This document shows, in pieces, positions 24,365 to 37,239 of a stretch of 64,000 nucleotides of DNA; within the stretch, counting starts at the first letter, position 1, and each line of letters begins with the position of its first letter. Source of the stretch: Diorhabda sublineata (lineage: Eukaryota; Arthropoda; Insecta; Coleoptera; Chrysomelidae); NCBI RefSeq assembly GCF_026230105.1, contig NC_079485.1:28501572-28565571 (forward strand). Reading direction: 5' to 3'. Made by a program: the position numbers and the translations under genes. The notes below the pieces were generated by a model, which had not been told where the DNA came from, made no database searches, and was given only the letters and a program-made list of their open reading frames with translations.

Positions 24365-24760
24365 ATAACGAGATTGGTTACGAAAAAAGGTTTTATTATA
24401 AAAATTATTCTACATTCGAACGCTCTCCTTCAATATACTCCCCTTTCCTCGCCACACACCTTTCCATACGTTTTTTTCATCAATTGAAGCAGTGCTGGAA
24501 GTCTTCTTTGGTGAGGGCCTTTAGGAGCTCTGTTTTACCGTTTCCATCGACTCAAATTGGGTCCCTTTTAAAGCAGATTTTATCTTCGAAAACAAAAAAG
24601 TCGCACGGTGCCAAATCTGGTAAGTACGGCGTGCTCTTACTGGCCAAATACTTTTGGTCAGGAGTCAAATTTTTTGGCACCAACTTCGCACAGACTTTTA
24701 TGTGTAAGGGTGTGGTTGTAGGCTGTTTCGGAATCTGTTATTATCCGAAACATTGATGTT
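24365..24760 (-). pseudogene. Mariner transposase C-terminus with left end
   Basis: The minus strand reads ELLKALTKEDFQHCFN, two stops, then KKRMERCVARKGEYIEGE (24,420-24,540), which is the C-terminal signature of mariner-like proteins (LKxLTKEDFQxCFxxWKKRMxRCVxxxGEYxEGD). The terminus TAAATAACGAGATTGGTTAC lies just outside at about 24,363-24,382. Sequence to about 25,300 is unusually G-rich on the plus strand and may be more of the same element, but I cannot trace protein through it. Confidence 0.75.
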
Positions 24761-27324
24761 GGTTTGTTGGTTGACCTGGCAATGATCCTCCAGGATTTGA
24801 GAACGGGGAATTTTAGGGCGGAAGGGTTTCTAAATATTTCTGGTCGGAGTAGGAATGGTTTACATTCTTTCAGACCAGTGAAAATGTGGTTTTTCTGGGT
24901 TTAGATGGGGATCGTTTGCACGTTGAGAAGAATTTATGGGGATGACGACGATTTTCTCGTCGCCAACAGCGTAACAGATTTTCCTCGCCAACATTTCGGG
25001 ATGAAACGTGGAAGAATGTTTAGGAGGGAGGTACCGTTGGGATTTGCTTGAGGAAGCTCATTTGTCACCTCAAAAGCTCTTGCGTCTTGAGGAGATTGTA
25101 AAGCTCCCTCTGGGAAGTGTATTTTTGAGAAAGATTCCTCAAATTGACAGTTTGGAGTGAGGGTTGTTAGGAGGAAGTACGGGGTTGTTGTTGATGGGTT
25201 CTAGGAAGCTGGGTTTGAGGTGGTGTTTGGGGTTTAGGGGTGTTTTAGGTAATGCGTTTGGGATTTTGGGGTTGTTGAGTAAGGACTGACTGTGTATAAT
25301 ACCACTTCTAGATGTCACGAATTGTTAACCAGCTTCGGTACGAATTGGTTCTCTATACAGCAGTAATAAGTATTTAAAATGTTCAATTATGTACTTTCAT
25401 CAAATTCCATACTTTACTAGTTACTTTTCTGAACAACTGACTTATTTTAGGTTAAGTTTTTTTCGTTAATCGTTTACTGTTCGGTTATTACCACGATCGA
25501 TCTGTACAACGTATGATCACGTGATATAAATCGCTGTCTGCTCGTTCTGTTCCGTGAACAACATTACCGAACGCAACTAACATTACCGAACGCAACTAAC
25601 ATATCCAAGTTGTCAATGTCAAGTTTTTGATATGTGTCAAGAAAAATGATTAAGTTGATTTTTTGAAACGACTCGATTCCCATATCTAATAAACTGATTT
25701 ACAATCTTAATCCTGAGTTAAAAAACTCGGATTTTGCTTAATTGATTTTCCAAATAAAGCTCCTTTCATAATATGGTGAGTTGTCTGACATGTTACGCCG
25801 TTCTTCCAAAGTAACCGCACTAATCCTGACATTAACCTGTCATTGTTGTTACAATGTATGAACATTTATTAAGCCTCTAATTCGATCAACTGCTTTCCTC
25901 TGAACCTTATAAATTTATTTGGCAGGTCCGCAGTAAGGACACACTAATATTCCATTTTATAAATTATGATAATTGAATGAATATCTGGTAATAAAAGTTT
26001 ATCGTAATAGGATTAATTAGAGTTTTGCTTATTACGTAACAAAAATATCGTATGTGAGTATCCAATTTCTTTCAATATTAAAAGGTCATTTATTGTGAGA
26101 AAATTAATCGCTTTTATAAAGGAGGATTTATTAAAGATAAACAAAATATTATGTTATAACATAGAGTTTAGGAATGTCAAAATATTAAATAAAAAAGCAT
26201 TTCTGTTTTCTATCTGTGTGGCCGAATATGCAAATAGTTTACGCGAACCTCTAATAAAACCATCAAACTGTTTCATTTAATTATGTAGCTAGTAACATTG
26301 ATGTGATGAGCAATGATGTTAGTGGAAACAACTGCAGTGATGTCATACATAGCCTAGACAAATTCCAACGTAGTTGAAGTACGATGAGATGTTATTTATA
26401 AAGAACCTCGTGGAAGCTTATGACGTCACAGTTACGGACAGAATTTTTACTTCCACTCTAGCTTCGTGCAAATGTGAAATCAACTGGGCCATGGGCTATA
26501 CCTGAGACATTTTGACGTTATACCACTATCGATCGCGGGGCCTATGTTGCCATACACTCATAAAATTCCCCAAAATCGCGAATAACCACTATTTCTTACG
26601 TTAAGTGTTTGTTTTTGCGATCGATTTTCCAATACGCTGCTCAATTTAAAAATTTAGCTAACATTATATTAAAAATATATGATCATTAAACTATTTCCAT
26701 CTCAATTAGATAACTGAATACTAATATAGTTTTTATCGAATTTAATGGCTTTAATATATTATAATTTTTTTTTAATTATCAAAAAACTGAATATCATAAT
26801 TTATGCGGAGGATGTTGCAAATGATTCAAAATTCAATATCGAACAATTTGTGAGCATTAGCATTTTTTATTTCTAGGATATTTGAGACGGTAATTGAGGA
26901 AATCTGACAACATCGATTATCAATTTTACTATCAAATAAGAGGCAAGATAGTTAGATAGATGATAGTAATGACAACATTAAGGCTAATAAAAACACGTGC
27001 TATATACGACAATAAAGTCGGAGAAATTTGTTAACTATTATTTACTATAGTTACTCTTAACAAACAACATGACGTCATCATGGCCATCTATAAGCAAAAA
27101 ATATCGAAACTATTTAACTAAAACGGCTGGATTTTTCTATTATAATCCTAATTACAGTGCATATTCATAAAATGGAAGGAACAGATAGATAGGATCAAGA
27201 TTAGTGATTTTTCAACCTATGGCTTAGCCTGACCCAATTCCAAAGACGTCATGACAAGAGTGAACATCAACATAAAAGAGCCAAAATAGGATTTGCTACT
27301 CTACACTACATGGAAACAATACTC
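24761..27324. other. No gene recognised
   Basis: 24,760-25,290 is G-rich on the plus strand with no traced protein. At 25,561-25,598 a 19-bp unit (ACATTACCGAACGCAACTA) is directly duplicated. The rest is AT-rich with no supported exon, repeat or RNA. Confidence 0.45.
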
Positions 27325-27541
27325 ACTTTGTGGCTGGTCCAATATGTTTGCGATAGCGGTCGCCCCAGAACCCGTCGCAATCCCGTCGAATAGTCGTGGA
27401 GGTCAGGTTAACATTGGTCGCACGAACGAAATAAATGTAGCTAGGCGCCCTATAACGCACCCAATCACTACACGCACACAAACTCAACTCACTTCGCAAC
27501 TCGCAACACACCGACCCTCTCTGGTTGCTCAACACTAGCAA
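27325..27541 (-). promoter_or_regulatory. GC-rich, CpG-containing patch with a minus-strand splice donor; possible divergent first exon
   Basis: This roughly 200-bp patch is clearly richer in G, C and CpG than its AT-rich surroundings. Read on the minus strand it is open for about 70 codons without a methionine, and it runs into CCACAAA followed by GTGAGTATTG, a good splice-donor context. It lies about 0.7 kb upstream of the Hcf start on the opposite strand, where a divergent promoter and non-coding first exon could sit. No downstream exon was identified, so this is a weak inference. Confidence 0.3.
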
Positions 27542-28259
27542 ATACTTAAGCTTTCCGTCACTAGAGGCACCACCTTACAAGTTTTCCTAATGACAGCTGA
27601 AAAATGTGCCCTTATCATAAAATTTTCCAATTGGTTTTTAATGTTTACTAAAACATTAAATTACAGTGATTGTGCACTGAATGTTGCAGAAACTGAGATA
27701 TTACGCATTCAAAATGAGCTCAATAGCAATTTCAAAATTATTATATCCCGTTTGATAAACTTTTTATTATTGTATATATAAATATATTTCGCATATATTA
27801 ATGTAAGTAATGTAAGTACTAATAATTGTAATCACATTCCTAAAATACAATCTATTTTAAAATTGTATACTAAATTCAAATTAGTATGTATGCTGCCATC
27901 TATTACGTAATACTTGAATCTTGTACAATAAATCTATGGAAACTGTATTAGTTTTTTTCATTTCGACTAAGCTTTGCACAAGTATAAACAGATGGGAAGT
28001 CTGTAAAATGGATAGTTGAAATTGCTTTTGCCGACTGTGAATAAAATCATTTGTGAAACGTTTTGCCGCTTGACGGATGAAGTTATTTTATGAGATTTCA
28101 AAACTTTCGTCTAAAAACATTTACAAACTTAGTTTATTTGATGGGTAGTGATAACAGTGCATTAATATTAAGTTTTCTACCAAAAATTTGGAAAAAAGTC
28201 TGAATTTGACTGTATCAAATTCCATTGGCTTACCTTTATAGATGTTGAAGTATAGTGCA

Positions 28260-28265
28260 ATGTGA
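28260..28265 (+). promoter_or_regulatory. Start-stop upstream element (ATG-TGA) before Hcf
   Basis: An ATG is followed directly by TGA, ending 7 nt before the Hcf initiation codon at 28,273. A purine sits at -3 of this upstream ATG. If it lies in the mRNA leader it forms the minimal upstream open frame, a type known to hold ribosomes and reduce downstream initiation. The transcription start is not known from the sequence. Confidence 0.35.
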
Positions 28266-28272
28266 TCACGTA

Positions 28273-31200
28273 ATGGCGGGTAAGGCGTTACAGTGGAAAT
28301 TGGTGGCGAATCCTACTGGACCTCAGCCCCGTCCAAGACATGGACATCGTGCAGTTGCAATTAAAGACTTAATGGTAGTCTTCGGGGGCGGTAATGAAGG
28401 AATAGTTGATGAACTTCATGTTTATAACACAGGTAATAGAATGAAGTTTGAAGCTTCTCTGGAGTAAATATGGCGCGGGTTGTTTTATTATTTTTGTGTA
28501 ACTAACTAATCCAAAATATTGCATTGAATTTAATCAATTATATTGGCAAAAATAAATATCTAGTATAACATTTTATTAAAAAAAGTAGTGTAAACTACAC
28601 AAATGTCACTGGCATTGTTGGTTTGTTTAGCCCAGCATTCAATATGGCGGAAAGCGTACACATAGGAATATGTTGTTAAAAAAAACAGGAATATTTTCCC
28701 GTATTTTTTCACTGATATGTATAATCAGTTGATATAATATTAAAACAATGTTATATGTTACTTCTCTTGTCATAATAAATATCTCCTTGTGTAAAATTTT
28801 ATATGTTTGAAATTCCAACCTTACCTTTTTATTATTTTCTCATTATTTAATGTTAATAATTCTATTTTTATATTTTGGAAATCAAATATTTGTTTGCTAT
28901 TTATTAAATATTTCTTATCTACAAAAAGAATGTCTAGTACTATCAATTTTGATAACATGCTTACATTTCAAGCATGTTTTTATTACTCCATGAATAGCAT
29001 AAGAATGTATTAGGTACACGATTTTACTTCCTTAATAAGGTTGAAAACAACAAAATCATTGAGTGATTTTTTTATTTATAGCAACAAATCAATGGTTTGT
29101 TCCTGTGACAAAAGGGGATGTACCCCCAGGATGTGCTGCGTATGGTTTTGTAGTTGATGGAACTAGGCTCTTGGTTTTCGGAGGAATGGTAGAATATGGA
29201 AAATATAGTAATGAACTGTATGAATTGCAGGTAACTTTTATATATCATTAATTTTTGTTGATTTAGTTTAGGAACTTGACTGAAATTTCTTCATTATGAT
29301 ATATTAATTCATGTTGTAAGAATTGAATTTGAAAATACATCAAAGTATTTGGCCATATGTACTTTATCTCTCCACTGCCAACATTAACAGCTAAAACAAG
29401 TGGAACTCATATTTTTCATCAGCAACCTAATTTATGTATTCTGTAAAGTAATCGATACCTACAATATGTGGAATATTATGAAAAATATTCACTAGTGATA
29501 ATACTAAAATAACCAACAATCAAACCAATCCGATTGGGTGGGAAGTAAAATCTTTTGATCCAGTTGGTTTTGAAGCAGAGATTTAACATATTCTGAAGAA
29601 AATTCATGCTTGTTCAACACATGAGTATACCATCAGTGTATTGCTGAAAAGATAATATACTAGGGGTAGCTATCGACAGGAGCCAGATAATCAATGAGAT
29701 AGATAGGCCTATTCGGCAGGTCTAAATTTCCACTTTTGGGGTGGGTGAAGCATGTACTGTGACATCATATAAACAGGAAAAGGGACTACTTGGGGTAGCC
29801 TTGGTGACATATGAATTTGTCAGAGAAACTGCAAGGCTGTTTAGGTTCTGTTTGGCATTTATTTTTCAGCTAATTCACATCATTTCTTAATTTTAACCCA
29901 ATAGAATGGTTATGCAATCAGCTTGAACAGTTGAATCTTCAAATGGTGGAATAACCAAGGCAACTTTGAAAAAATTACTGGCTAGGTGATAACAGCTTTC
30001 ATCTGAGAAAAATTTTTTGAAATGCTTTTTTTATTGGCCAAATATTGTCAAACATATTTTGCACCGATTTTATAATTTATGACCAATAGGGTAAATAGGA
30101 GATTTTACATCTTTGAGGTGAAGTACGAATATACTTAAAGAAGCTCATAATTAACTAAGAAATGCATAAAAATTAATTTGTTTGGGTATAATTGGTTGAA
30201 ATAGATGCTAAAGACTAAAAATGATTATATTAGCAGTATTCTTTTAAATTTTTGTTGAAGTACTTTACAAATATGTGTGTATAATAAATATTTATTGATT
30301 AGTCCATGTTATATTATAGGCTTCCAAATGGGAATGGAAAAAATTGAAGCCAAAGCAACCAAAACTTGGACCTCCTCCTTGTCCAAGATTGGGGCACAGT
30401 TTTACTTTAGTAAATTCAAAAGTGTACCTGTTTGGTGGTTTGGCTAATGACAGTGCTGACCCCAAAAACAATGTTCCCAGATACTTGAATGATCTTTATA
30501 CATTAGATATTCGCAGTAATCCTGTGCAATGGGATATCCCTCAGACAAATGGGCCAGCTCCTCCTCCTAGAGAATCTCACACTGGAGTGGCTTATATTGA
30601 TAAAAAGAAAGGACGTTCATTTTTAGTTATTTATGGCGGTATGAGTGGATGTAGATTAGGAGACTTGTGGATTCTAGATACAGAAACGATGACTTGGGTA
30701 AAGCCACAAGTATCTGGAATAACTCCACTTCCAAGATCTTTGCACACATCTACTCTAATTGGTCACAGGATGTTTGTTTTTGGAGGCTGGGTTCCACTTG
30801 TAGCAGATGAAGTAAAAACTGCTACTAATGAAAAAGAATGGCAGTGTACAAGCACAATGGCTTGTTTAAATTTAGAAACAATGAATTGGGATGAACTGGA
30901 TATTCAAGTCGAATCGGAAGCTAACTTACCATGTGCCAGAGCAGGTCATTGTGCAGTAGGGATTAGCACTAGACTCTACATATGGTCAGGCCGAGATGGA
31001 TACCGAAAAGCATGGAAAAATCAAGTAACAAGATCTCATAATGAAGGAAGTCATTGTTTTACAATTATTGTTTTTTATTTAGGTATGCTGCAAAGATTTG
31101 TGGTACCTCGAAGTAGATGTCCCTCCAGCACCTACTCGAGTAGCATTGGTTAAAGCAGGAACCCATAGTCTTGAAGTTAACTGGACAGGCTCTCCCTCAG

Positions 31201-34200
31201 TTCAGCATTACATTTTACAGGTAATTTGATTTCATATTTTTTATTGTGATTAATAGCTTACTCATATTTCCCCTCAAACCAAGACTGTAGATTCTAAATA
31301 TTATTAATTATGCATTTTTTTTTCTATTCAATATAGAATGCTGTGTAATCTCTACATTTTCAGAATTTCAATTTGACGATTTTTCTATGATTCAATATGC
31401 TAAAATAAGACTTGTTTTGTTTGTAGATCATAGAATAAAAGATGCTGTAACAAGTAATATTTGATTAGTTAAGTGAAATATTTTTTTTTCTAGATTCAAA
31501 AATATGATTTACCTCCACCTCAGGCCTCTTCTACTCCAAAGCTTCCACCAGCATCTTCTCTAGCAAGTACCAATCAAACAATTTCGCCTCTAGTGAACAC
31601 GTCTTCAAGCAATTCACCTACACCCACAATTGCGAAAACAGCTCCAGTAGTCAACCAAATACTTTCACCAAAAAATGTTTCACCACTTGCAAAAGGTGAG
31701 CATACAAAAATTATTGTAAACGGTCCTTCTACATGAGTGTAGAGTAATAACATATGACTAATTCATAGTAAACCTACTGTTTATTACCACTACACCAACA
31801 CTGGCAATGATACTGTCTAATGAACTTTCTGATAACCAAGTTATCATTTTTAGAGAAACAAACCTACTTGGTTACCTTTGATATCTGAAGACAGTATAAA
31901 TGTGGTTGTTTATGTAGTGATATTGAATAGTATGTTAGCAATTGATGGGTGAGTTTAAATCAAATCTAATCAAGAAGTTCACAATATTGAAATAGTATTT
32001 TCTGCTACACTAATAGGCTTTTGATTTAATTAAAAATTATGGAATATCAACGCCGAAACTGATTTGTTATTTGTTTATAGGACCTCCAGTCAAGATTCAA
32101 AGTACTGCTGGCACTATAATTCGTCAAACAAGCCCGCAGGTAGCTGGAAAACAGTTAATCGTAAAACAGGGTGGAAATATTATACAAAAAGCTGGTGTTC
32201 AGCAACAAGTTGTCACTTTGGTTAAAACTAGCACAGGTAAAATTTCTTAAAAATTTGTAAAAGTACAGTTTTGTTAACTACTTTTTAATAGGTATGACAT
32301 TGGCAACTTTGCCAAAAGGGGGTAATATTGTACAAGGTAAAACTAGTGTCTTACCTCAGCAACCTAAAAACACTATTGTGAAAATTGTTCCCAGTAATCC
32401 AGCCAACAAAGTGCTCACAACTCTAAAAACTATTCCTTCAAATATGCTGCAAATGAATAAAGCAACTGGAAAATTGGTTCTTTCAAAAGGAGCTGCAGGA
32501 CAAATTCCAACAATAGGTAAAGTTTGACTTTGGCGGCGGCCATTTTCTTATCGAATCTGATAATAGCTGCTTTCAATTTACATTCACGTGAACTGAGACA
32601 CGAAATATGAGTTAATAATCACATAAAATTCACCATTAACATAGGGGATCCAACCGTATGCTACTCGCAGCAAAAGTAGTGACATTACTAATATAATACT
32701 ATTATAAGATTATTTACATCAATGATTGTTTTCAATAATTTAGTATTCTGTACTTATTTGCTTATTTTGATGTCAAGATTTGACAATGGAATGTCTTTAA
32801 CCTCACTTTTAATCTGAGTTCACAAAACTCACTAAAGCACGCGGTCTCAAGCTCGTGCAGGTTGCTTGTAAAAACTACTTAAGTCTCACTAAAAAGGAAC
32901 ATGCAATTGAACTTAGTTACGTCACAAGTGAGAATAATCTGAGTTTCGATGTAAATAAAAGCAGCTAATATGTTATATAAATATGCAAATGATATATTTG
33001 GTGTTTCTTATAATAAATATTTCTAGGTAACCAGCAAGTATTGGTAGTTAGCTCTAATGCTGGTTTAAAAAATATACAAACGTTTACCAACGCCCAAGCA
33101 GTTAATTTAGGTAATGTAAAAACTACTTCTATTAACGCTCAACCAGTTGTTACTGCTTCATCTCTAACCAGCCTACAGGGTGTTAAAATTGGTGGAAAAC
33201 CTATAACTATTTCTATGCCCATGCAAGTTGTAGGATCTCCAAAAACAGTTACACTTTCTAAAAATACAGTAAGTTTAAAAATAAAATAATGTTTATGAAG
33301 ACACGCAAGTGTATAATTGCACATGATATATACACTCTGTATGAAAAACATTATACTTGCTACTTTAATTAGTTTCCTTTCTTTCTGACATTCAGTACCT
33401 TTTATAGAAACAGGTAATGATTGGAGGCAAGCAAGTCACAGTTCAAATGGCTACTGGTGGTAACAAAACCTTGACATTGGTGCAACCTAATCAAGCTGGT
33501 GTGAGCAAGATAGTGCGATTACCTATCAGTTCAACAATTAATCAATCAAATAGTGTAGAACAACCTAAATTGATGGTTGTATCAAGACCCAAACAACCCA
33601 CTGCTACCATTGGTAAGTATATTAACCAGGTTATTAGAAGGAATAAACATTTTAAATATGTCTTGCTGTGATAGCCTCAACGTCATTTGACGGTCCAGCT
33701 ACAACAGATGCTGCCTTAGCGGCTTTAGCAGCAGAGGCGGGTCTTATAGATCCAGAGCCAGAAAAACTTGGGTCCATAAAAACAACAGATGGAAATGAAA
33801 CTGAAAGCACTGATAAGTCATCAATTGATTTATCGGATGAGACAGGTAATTCACAAGATGCCATTTCTGTAACACCAATGGAAACCACAGCAGGACTTTT
33901 GGGAGGTGGTTTCATTATGCCAAAACTTGGTCTAAAAGGTGGTTCAAAAGTACAGAGACCTCCTAAAGGATTTAGGTGAGTAGCTTCTTTTTAGTGAAAA
34001 CACGCTTGGATTACAGAGAATTGACTTATTGTTGTTTTAGGTATCGGTTAGGATTATATGGTGGTAGTAAAGATGAATTAGATAATGAAATGAAACCTTC
34101 CACAACTACAGCAGAAGCTGATTCTACAGAAGCTGCTGTCAATGGAGCACTGAAACAAGCCGAAACAGAGGAGCGTGAAAAAATGGACTGTGATGTGGAA

Positions 34201-36403
34201 GGTAAACCAGATTTAACAGATGAAAAAAATGAAGACCCTGATATCAGTTCTGAAGAAAACATGGAGAACAACGATACAAATTCAGAATCATCAAAAATGG
34301 AAGCTGATAGTGGATTAGAGTCCACTTCTGAATCAAACATTTTAAAACCCGAAGAAACGCCTGAAGAGCTAAAAAAAGAAGATACTCCAAGTGAAGATCC
34401 TTTAGCTGCATTAGCTTCGGCTGCTTTGGATCATTCTAAAGAAATTAAAAAGACTGAAAATAATAATGTGAATGACCCTGAGCATCCCGCTAAAGACACT
34501 TGGTATACTGTTGGTTTTATTAAAGGAAGTAGTTGTGATGTACAAAGTTACTTTTTATTAAACGATGATACTGCTGATCTGTCATTAGACAATTTACCTG
34601 AAACTCTTAACTATCCATCGATCAATTTGGAACCAGGGACTGCTTACAAATTCAGAGTGGCTGGAATCAACTCCGTTGGTCGAGGCGAATGGAGTGAGGC
34701 AAGTTTTTTTTTTTTTAATTTCATCAAGATGATCCACAATACTGTTGCCGTGAAGATATATTGTCTAATTTAATTTTAGGTATCCGCGTTTAAGACATGT
34801 CTACCTGGTTTCCCAGGGGCACCCTCTGCAATCAAAATCGCCAAGTCCGGAGATGGCGCTCATCTTTCTTGGGAACCACCAAGTGCCAATCAAGGAGAAA
34901 TTCTTGAATATTCTGTCTATTTGGCTGTGCGAGGAAAGGTAAGAGTTAGTGAACTGAATGATTTGCATTTTGAATAAATTTATTTTCAAAACATGGCATC
35001 TGTGACGTTAATTGATTTTATTTCAATAAGCTTTAAAATAATTTTACAGGATAAGGGAAATCCTCCTGGTCAATTAGCATTTGTAAGGGTGTATTGTGGG
35101 CCAAGCAATCAGTGTGTTGTGAGTAACACTTCCCTATCTGCCGCCCACTTGGACACAACGACCAAGGCTGCAATCATTTTTCGTATTGCTGCTAAAAATG
35201 ACAAAGGATATGGACCTGCCACTCAGGTTAGGTGGTTACAAGGTAAGTTTATTTCATTGTTTGTACTGTTTCCTGTAAATACTGATATTCATAATGTATT
35301 TACATCATATACATATACAGCATATACGTCATAGAAAAAAGCAAAACGATTCATACCTACAATTAACTTTAAGATTTCTTAACCTGTGTTGAGAATGAAA
35401 GATACAGTTTTTGTGCCACCAGCGAGTAAACTCCTTTTGTATAACTGTCGAAATTTAGTATTTGGTTAAAAACAGAGTTTGAATTGAATTAAAATCGTTA
35501 ACTATGAATGTACTGCATTTGAAGAAAAGCCAAATACCCTATCATACGACGTGTAGCTATTAAGTAACTAGACTAGTGCTGCTACAGAAAAGTACGCATA
35601 AGCCAAAGGTTAAGGGTCGTCAGCTGTTTAGCCTGAAGCTAACTCTTTCGAGTGAGATGTCTTAACGTGTCTGTAGACAAACCAGTGTAGCCGTGGCCTT
35701 CGCTTATATAGAGGCTGTTTTTTGTTTTGCAATTAATTATTGTGTAATTTCGCATGACACTGCAACTAAAATGTATAATTTATTGAAACAAGAACGATAG
35801 AAGATATGCTTGAAGTGATGTAAGAATAGAGAAGGGTTTTATATTAAAGGTGATAATAAATAAATATACATAATATGGGACAAAATGTTTTATATCACCA
35901 AACCTCGAACATTAAAAATATGTGAAATCTATGAATATCAATATAGAATCGTTAACCAATTAAAGGCAAGGCGCAAATTGGGACACGTATAGCATATGTG
36001 AAGTGATGCAGCACAGCACGTAGGTTTGTAATCTTCAAGACACGACACGCGTGAGCTCACAGACTTGCCCTGTTGTACTTTCCAGTTTTCTGCGCCACAC
36101 GTGTGGGTAACTAGCAACTCTTTCCTTAATTTTTTATGAAAAATGACATAAGAAAAGTTAATAGAGGAAAATTGCATGTTTTTCTTCAGTCGCGATTGGC
36201 TTCTGCATATTAGATCCATGAGAGTGGATGTGTGACTGTATATTTATGAATATTGGACTTAAAGTTATTGAATATTTTTTTTGTGAAATATTTATAATCC
36301 TATTGTTTCAGATCCTCAATCAACCAACAAGGCCACAAAACGTCTACCCGAATCACAGCAACAAAGTGTTAAAAAAATTAAATATGATAAAGATGAAATG
36401 TAA
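28273..36403 (+). CDS. Hcf: Host cell factor (HCF) orthologue, complete 14-exon coding region
   Basis: HCF is a nuclear chromatin scaffold that tethers transcription factors to histone methyltransferase and other co-regulator complexes and supports cell-cycle gene expression. Coding exons: 28273-28432, 29082-29230, 30320-31024, 31083-31220, 31494-31695, 32081-32236, 32292-32516, 33027-33268, 33408-33612, 33675-33975, 34041-34698, 34780-34938, 35050-35242, 36312-36403. They join in phase to 3585 nt, about 1194 residues plus stop. The N-terminal Kelch propeller (residues about 18-345) includes FVVDGTRLLVFGGMVEYGKY and LWIWSGRDGYRKAW-like blade motifs nearly as in animal HCF-1. Fibronectin-III sequence begins near 350; residues about 450-730 are low-complexity; 690-830 include an alanine-rich TDAALAALAAEAGL block; 830-990 are acidic; the paired FN3 region spans about 990-1165 (AFKTCLPGFPGAPSAIKI, FRIAAKNDKGYGPATQVRWL). 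The basic tail has KR...KKIK, like the HCF nuclear signal. The ATG at 28273 has G at -3 and +4. Human-type HCF-PRO repeats are not seen. Ten exons end in GT donors of ordinary form; exon 11 ends in a GC donor. Confidence 0.95.
28433..35049 (+). other. Hcf introns: notable content
   Basis: Introns are short (about 55-640 nt) except intron 2 (29231-30319) and the last intron (35243-36311), each about 1.1 kb. Intron 2 contains a LNFNPIEWLCNQL-like reading near 29,890-29,930, which may be a decayed Tc1 SPDLNPIEHLWxxL block. The other introns hold nothing I recognise. All use AG acceptors. Confidence 0.5.
34699..34779 (+). other. GC-AG intron in Hcf
   Basis: Between exon 11 (ending TGGAGTGAG) and exon 12 (starting GTATCCGCG) the donor is GCAAGT instead of GTAAGT. 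The family protein reads WSE-V-SAF-KTC across this junction, which fixes the splice exactly and leaves no usable GT at the right place. The intron is 81 nt, T-rich, and ends TTTTAG. GC donors with otherwise strong consensus are a known minor class handled by the major spliceosome. Confidence 0.85.
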
Positions 36404-36838
36404 AAATATAGGGACAAGTGTGATACGTAAATGATGCTTAGTGTTGAGTCAAATGGAAAATTTATTTGTTGATTAACTTGACGAAAGTTTAAGGTTGGAA
36501 TCGAAAAAGTCTCTAGTTGGGTGTAAAATTTACTATTAACATTTAAGAGTGTTTTACAACTTTGAGCGATTCATTCCACCAGAAAAAAGTTTAATTTCAT
36601 TCAAAGCTTTTAATTTTATTGAATGTAATTTCCGAGAAATTGTTTATTATTTTAAGATGATTTTGTATAGTATTTTCTATTTCTACAAATCCATTTATGG
36701 CAACTTTACAAGCTTGTGTTATTTTTTTTAAATGTATTTAATCTGCTTGTTCAATCCTCATCCGTACCTATAGAATCGTTTTAATATTTCATTTTTTTTA
36801 ATATACAAACTTTATACAGACACTTTATGATGAATAAA
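36404..36838 (+). terminator. Hcf 3' UTR with poly(A) signal
   Basis: After the TAA at 36401-36403 comes AT-rich non-coding sequence. The first well-placed AATAAA on the plus strand is at 36833-36838, followed by T-rich sequence. Earlier usable signals cannot be excluded. Confidence 0.5.
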
Positions 36839-37239
36839 TAATTTTTACAACTCCATTGAAAAATATTTATCCACTAAATCATTTTGATATGGTCATAACA
36901 ATGGTAAATATCAGAAAAGGTTTTGGGGAAAACTTGCAAAGCATCATCGATAATTTCGATATTTTGTTTGTGGAAATTTTGATATATTTATAAATAACAT
37001 TGAGTGCTTCATTTATTTTATTAATCACAGTGCAATCGATTCTTACAAATCGGTATAGTCTATTACGTTGTATTATTGTACCTTCTGAGGGTATTTTTAT
37101 ATGTTCACTGTCAGTCTCAAACTTTTTAACTTTTCATTTATATTACATGCCTCTCTCCCCGGTTAGGATGTATTTTATTGAAGTAACAGTACAACAGAAT
37201 TTGAATAGTAAGCATATAAACGGATATATGTAGAAAATC
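36839..37239. other. No gene recognised
   Basis: AT-rich spacer downstream of Hcf. No motif seen. Confidence 0.4.

Noticed and set aside
29860..30020. Tc1-like remnant in Hcf intron 2
   Set aside because: Only one short block (NPIEWLCNQL) is suggestive, which is not enough for a separate feature.
31025..31153. Continuation of the Hcf exon 3 frame past 31,024
   Set aside because: It reads through a GTAACA donor into an intron; the conserved protein resumes at 31,083 in the correct phase.
33652..33915. Minus-strand open frames opposite Hcf exons 10 and 11
   Set aside because: They are shadows of well-supported Hcf coding exons.
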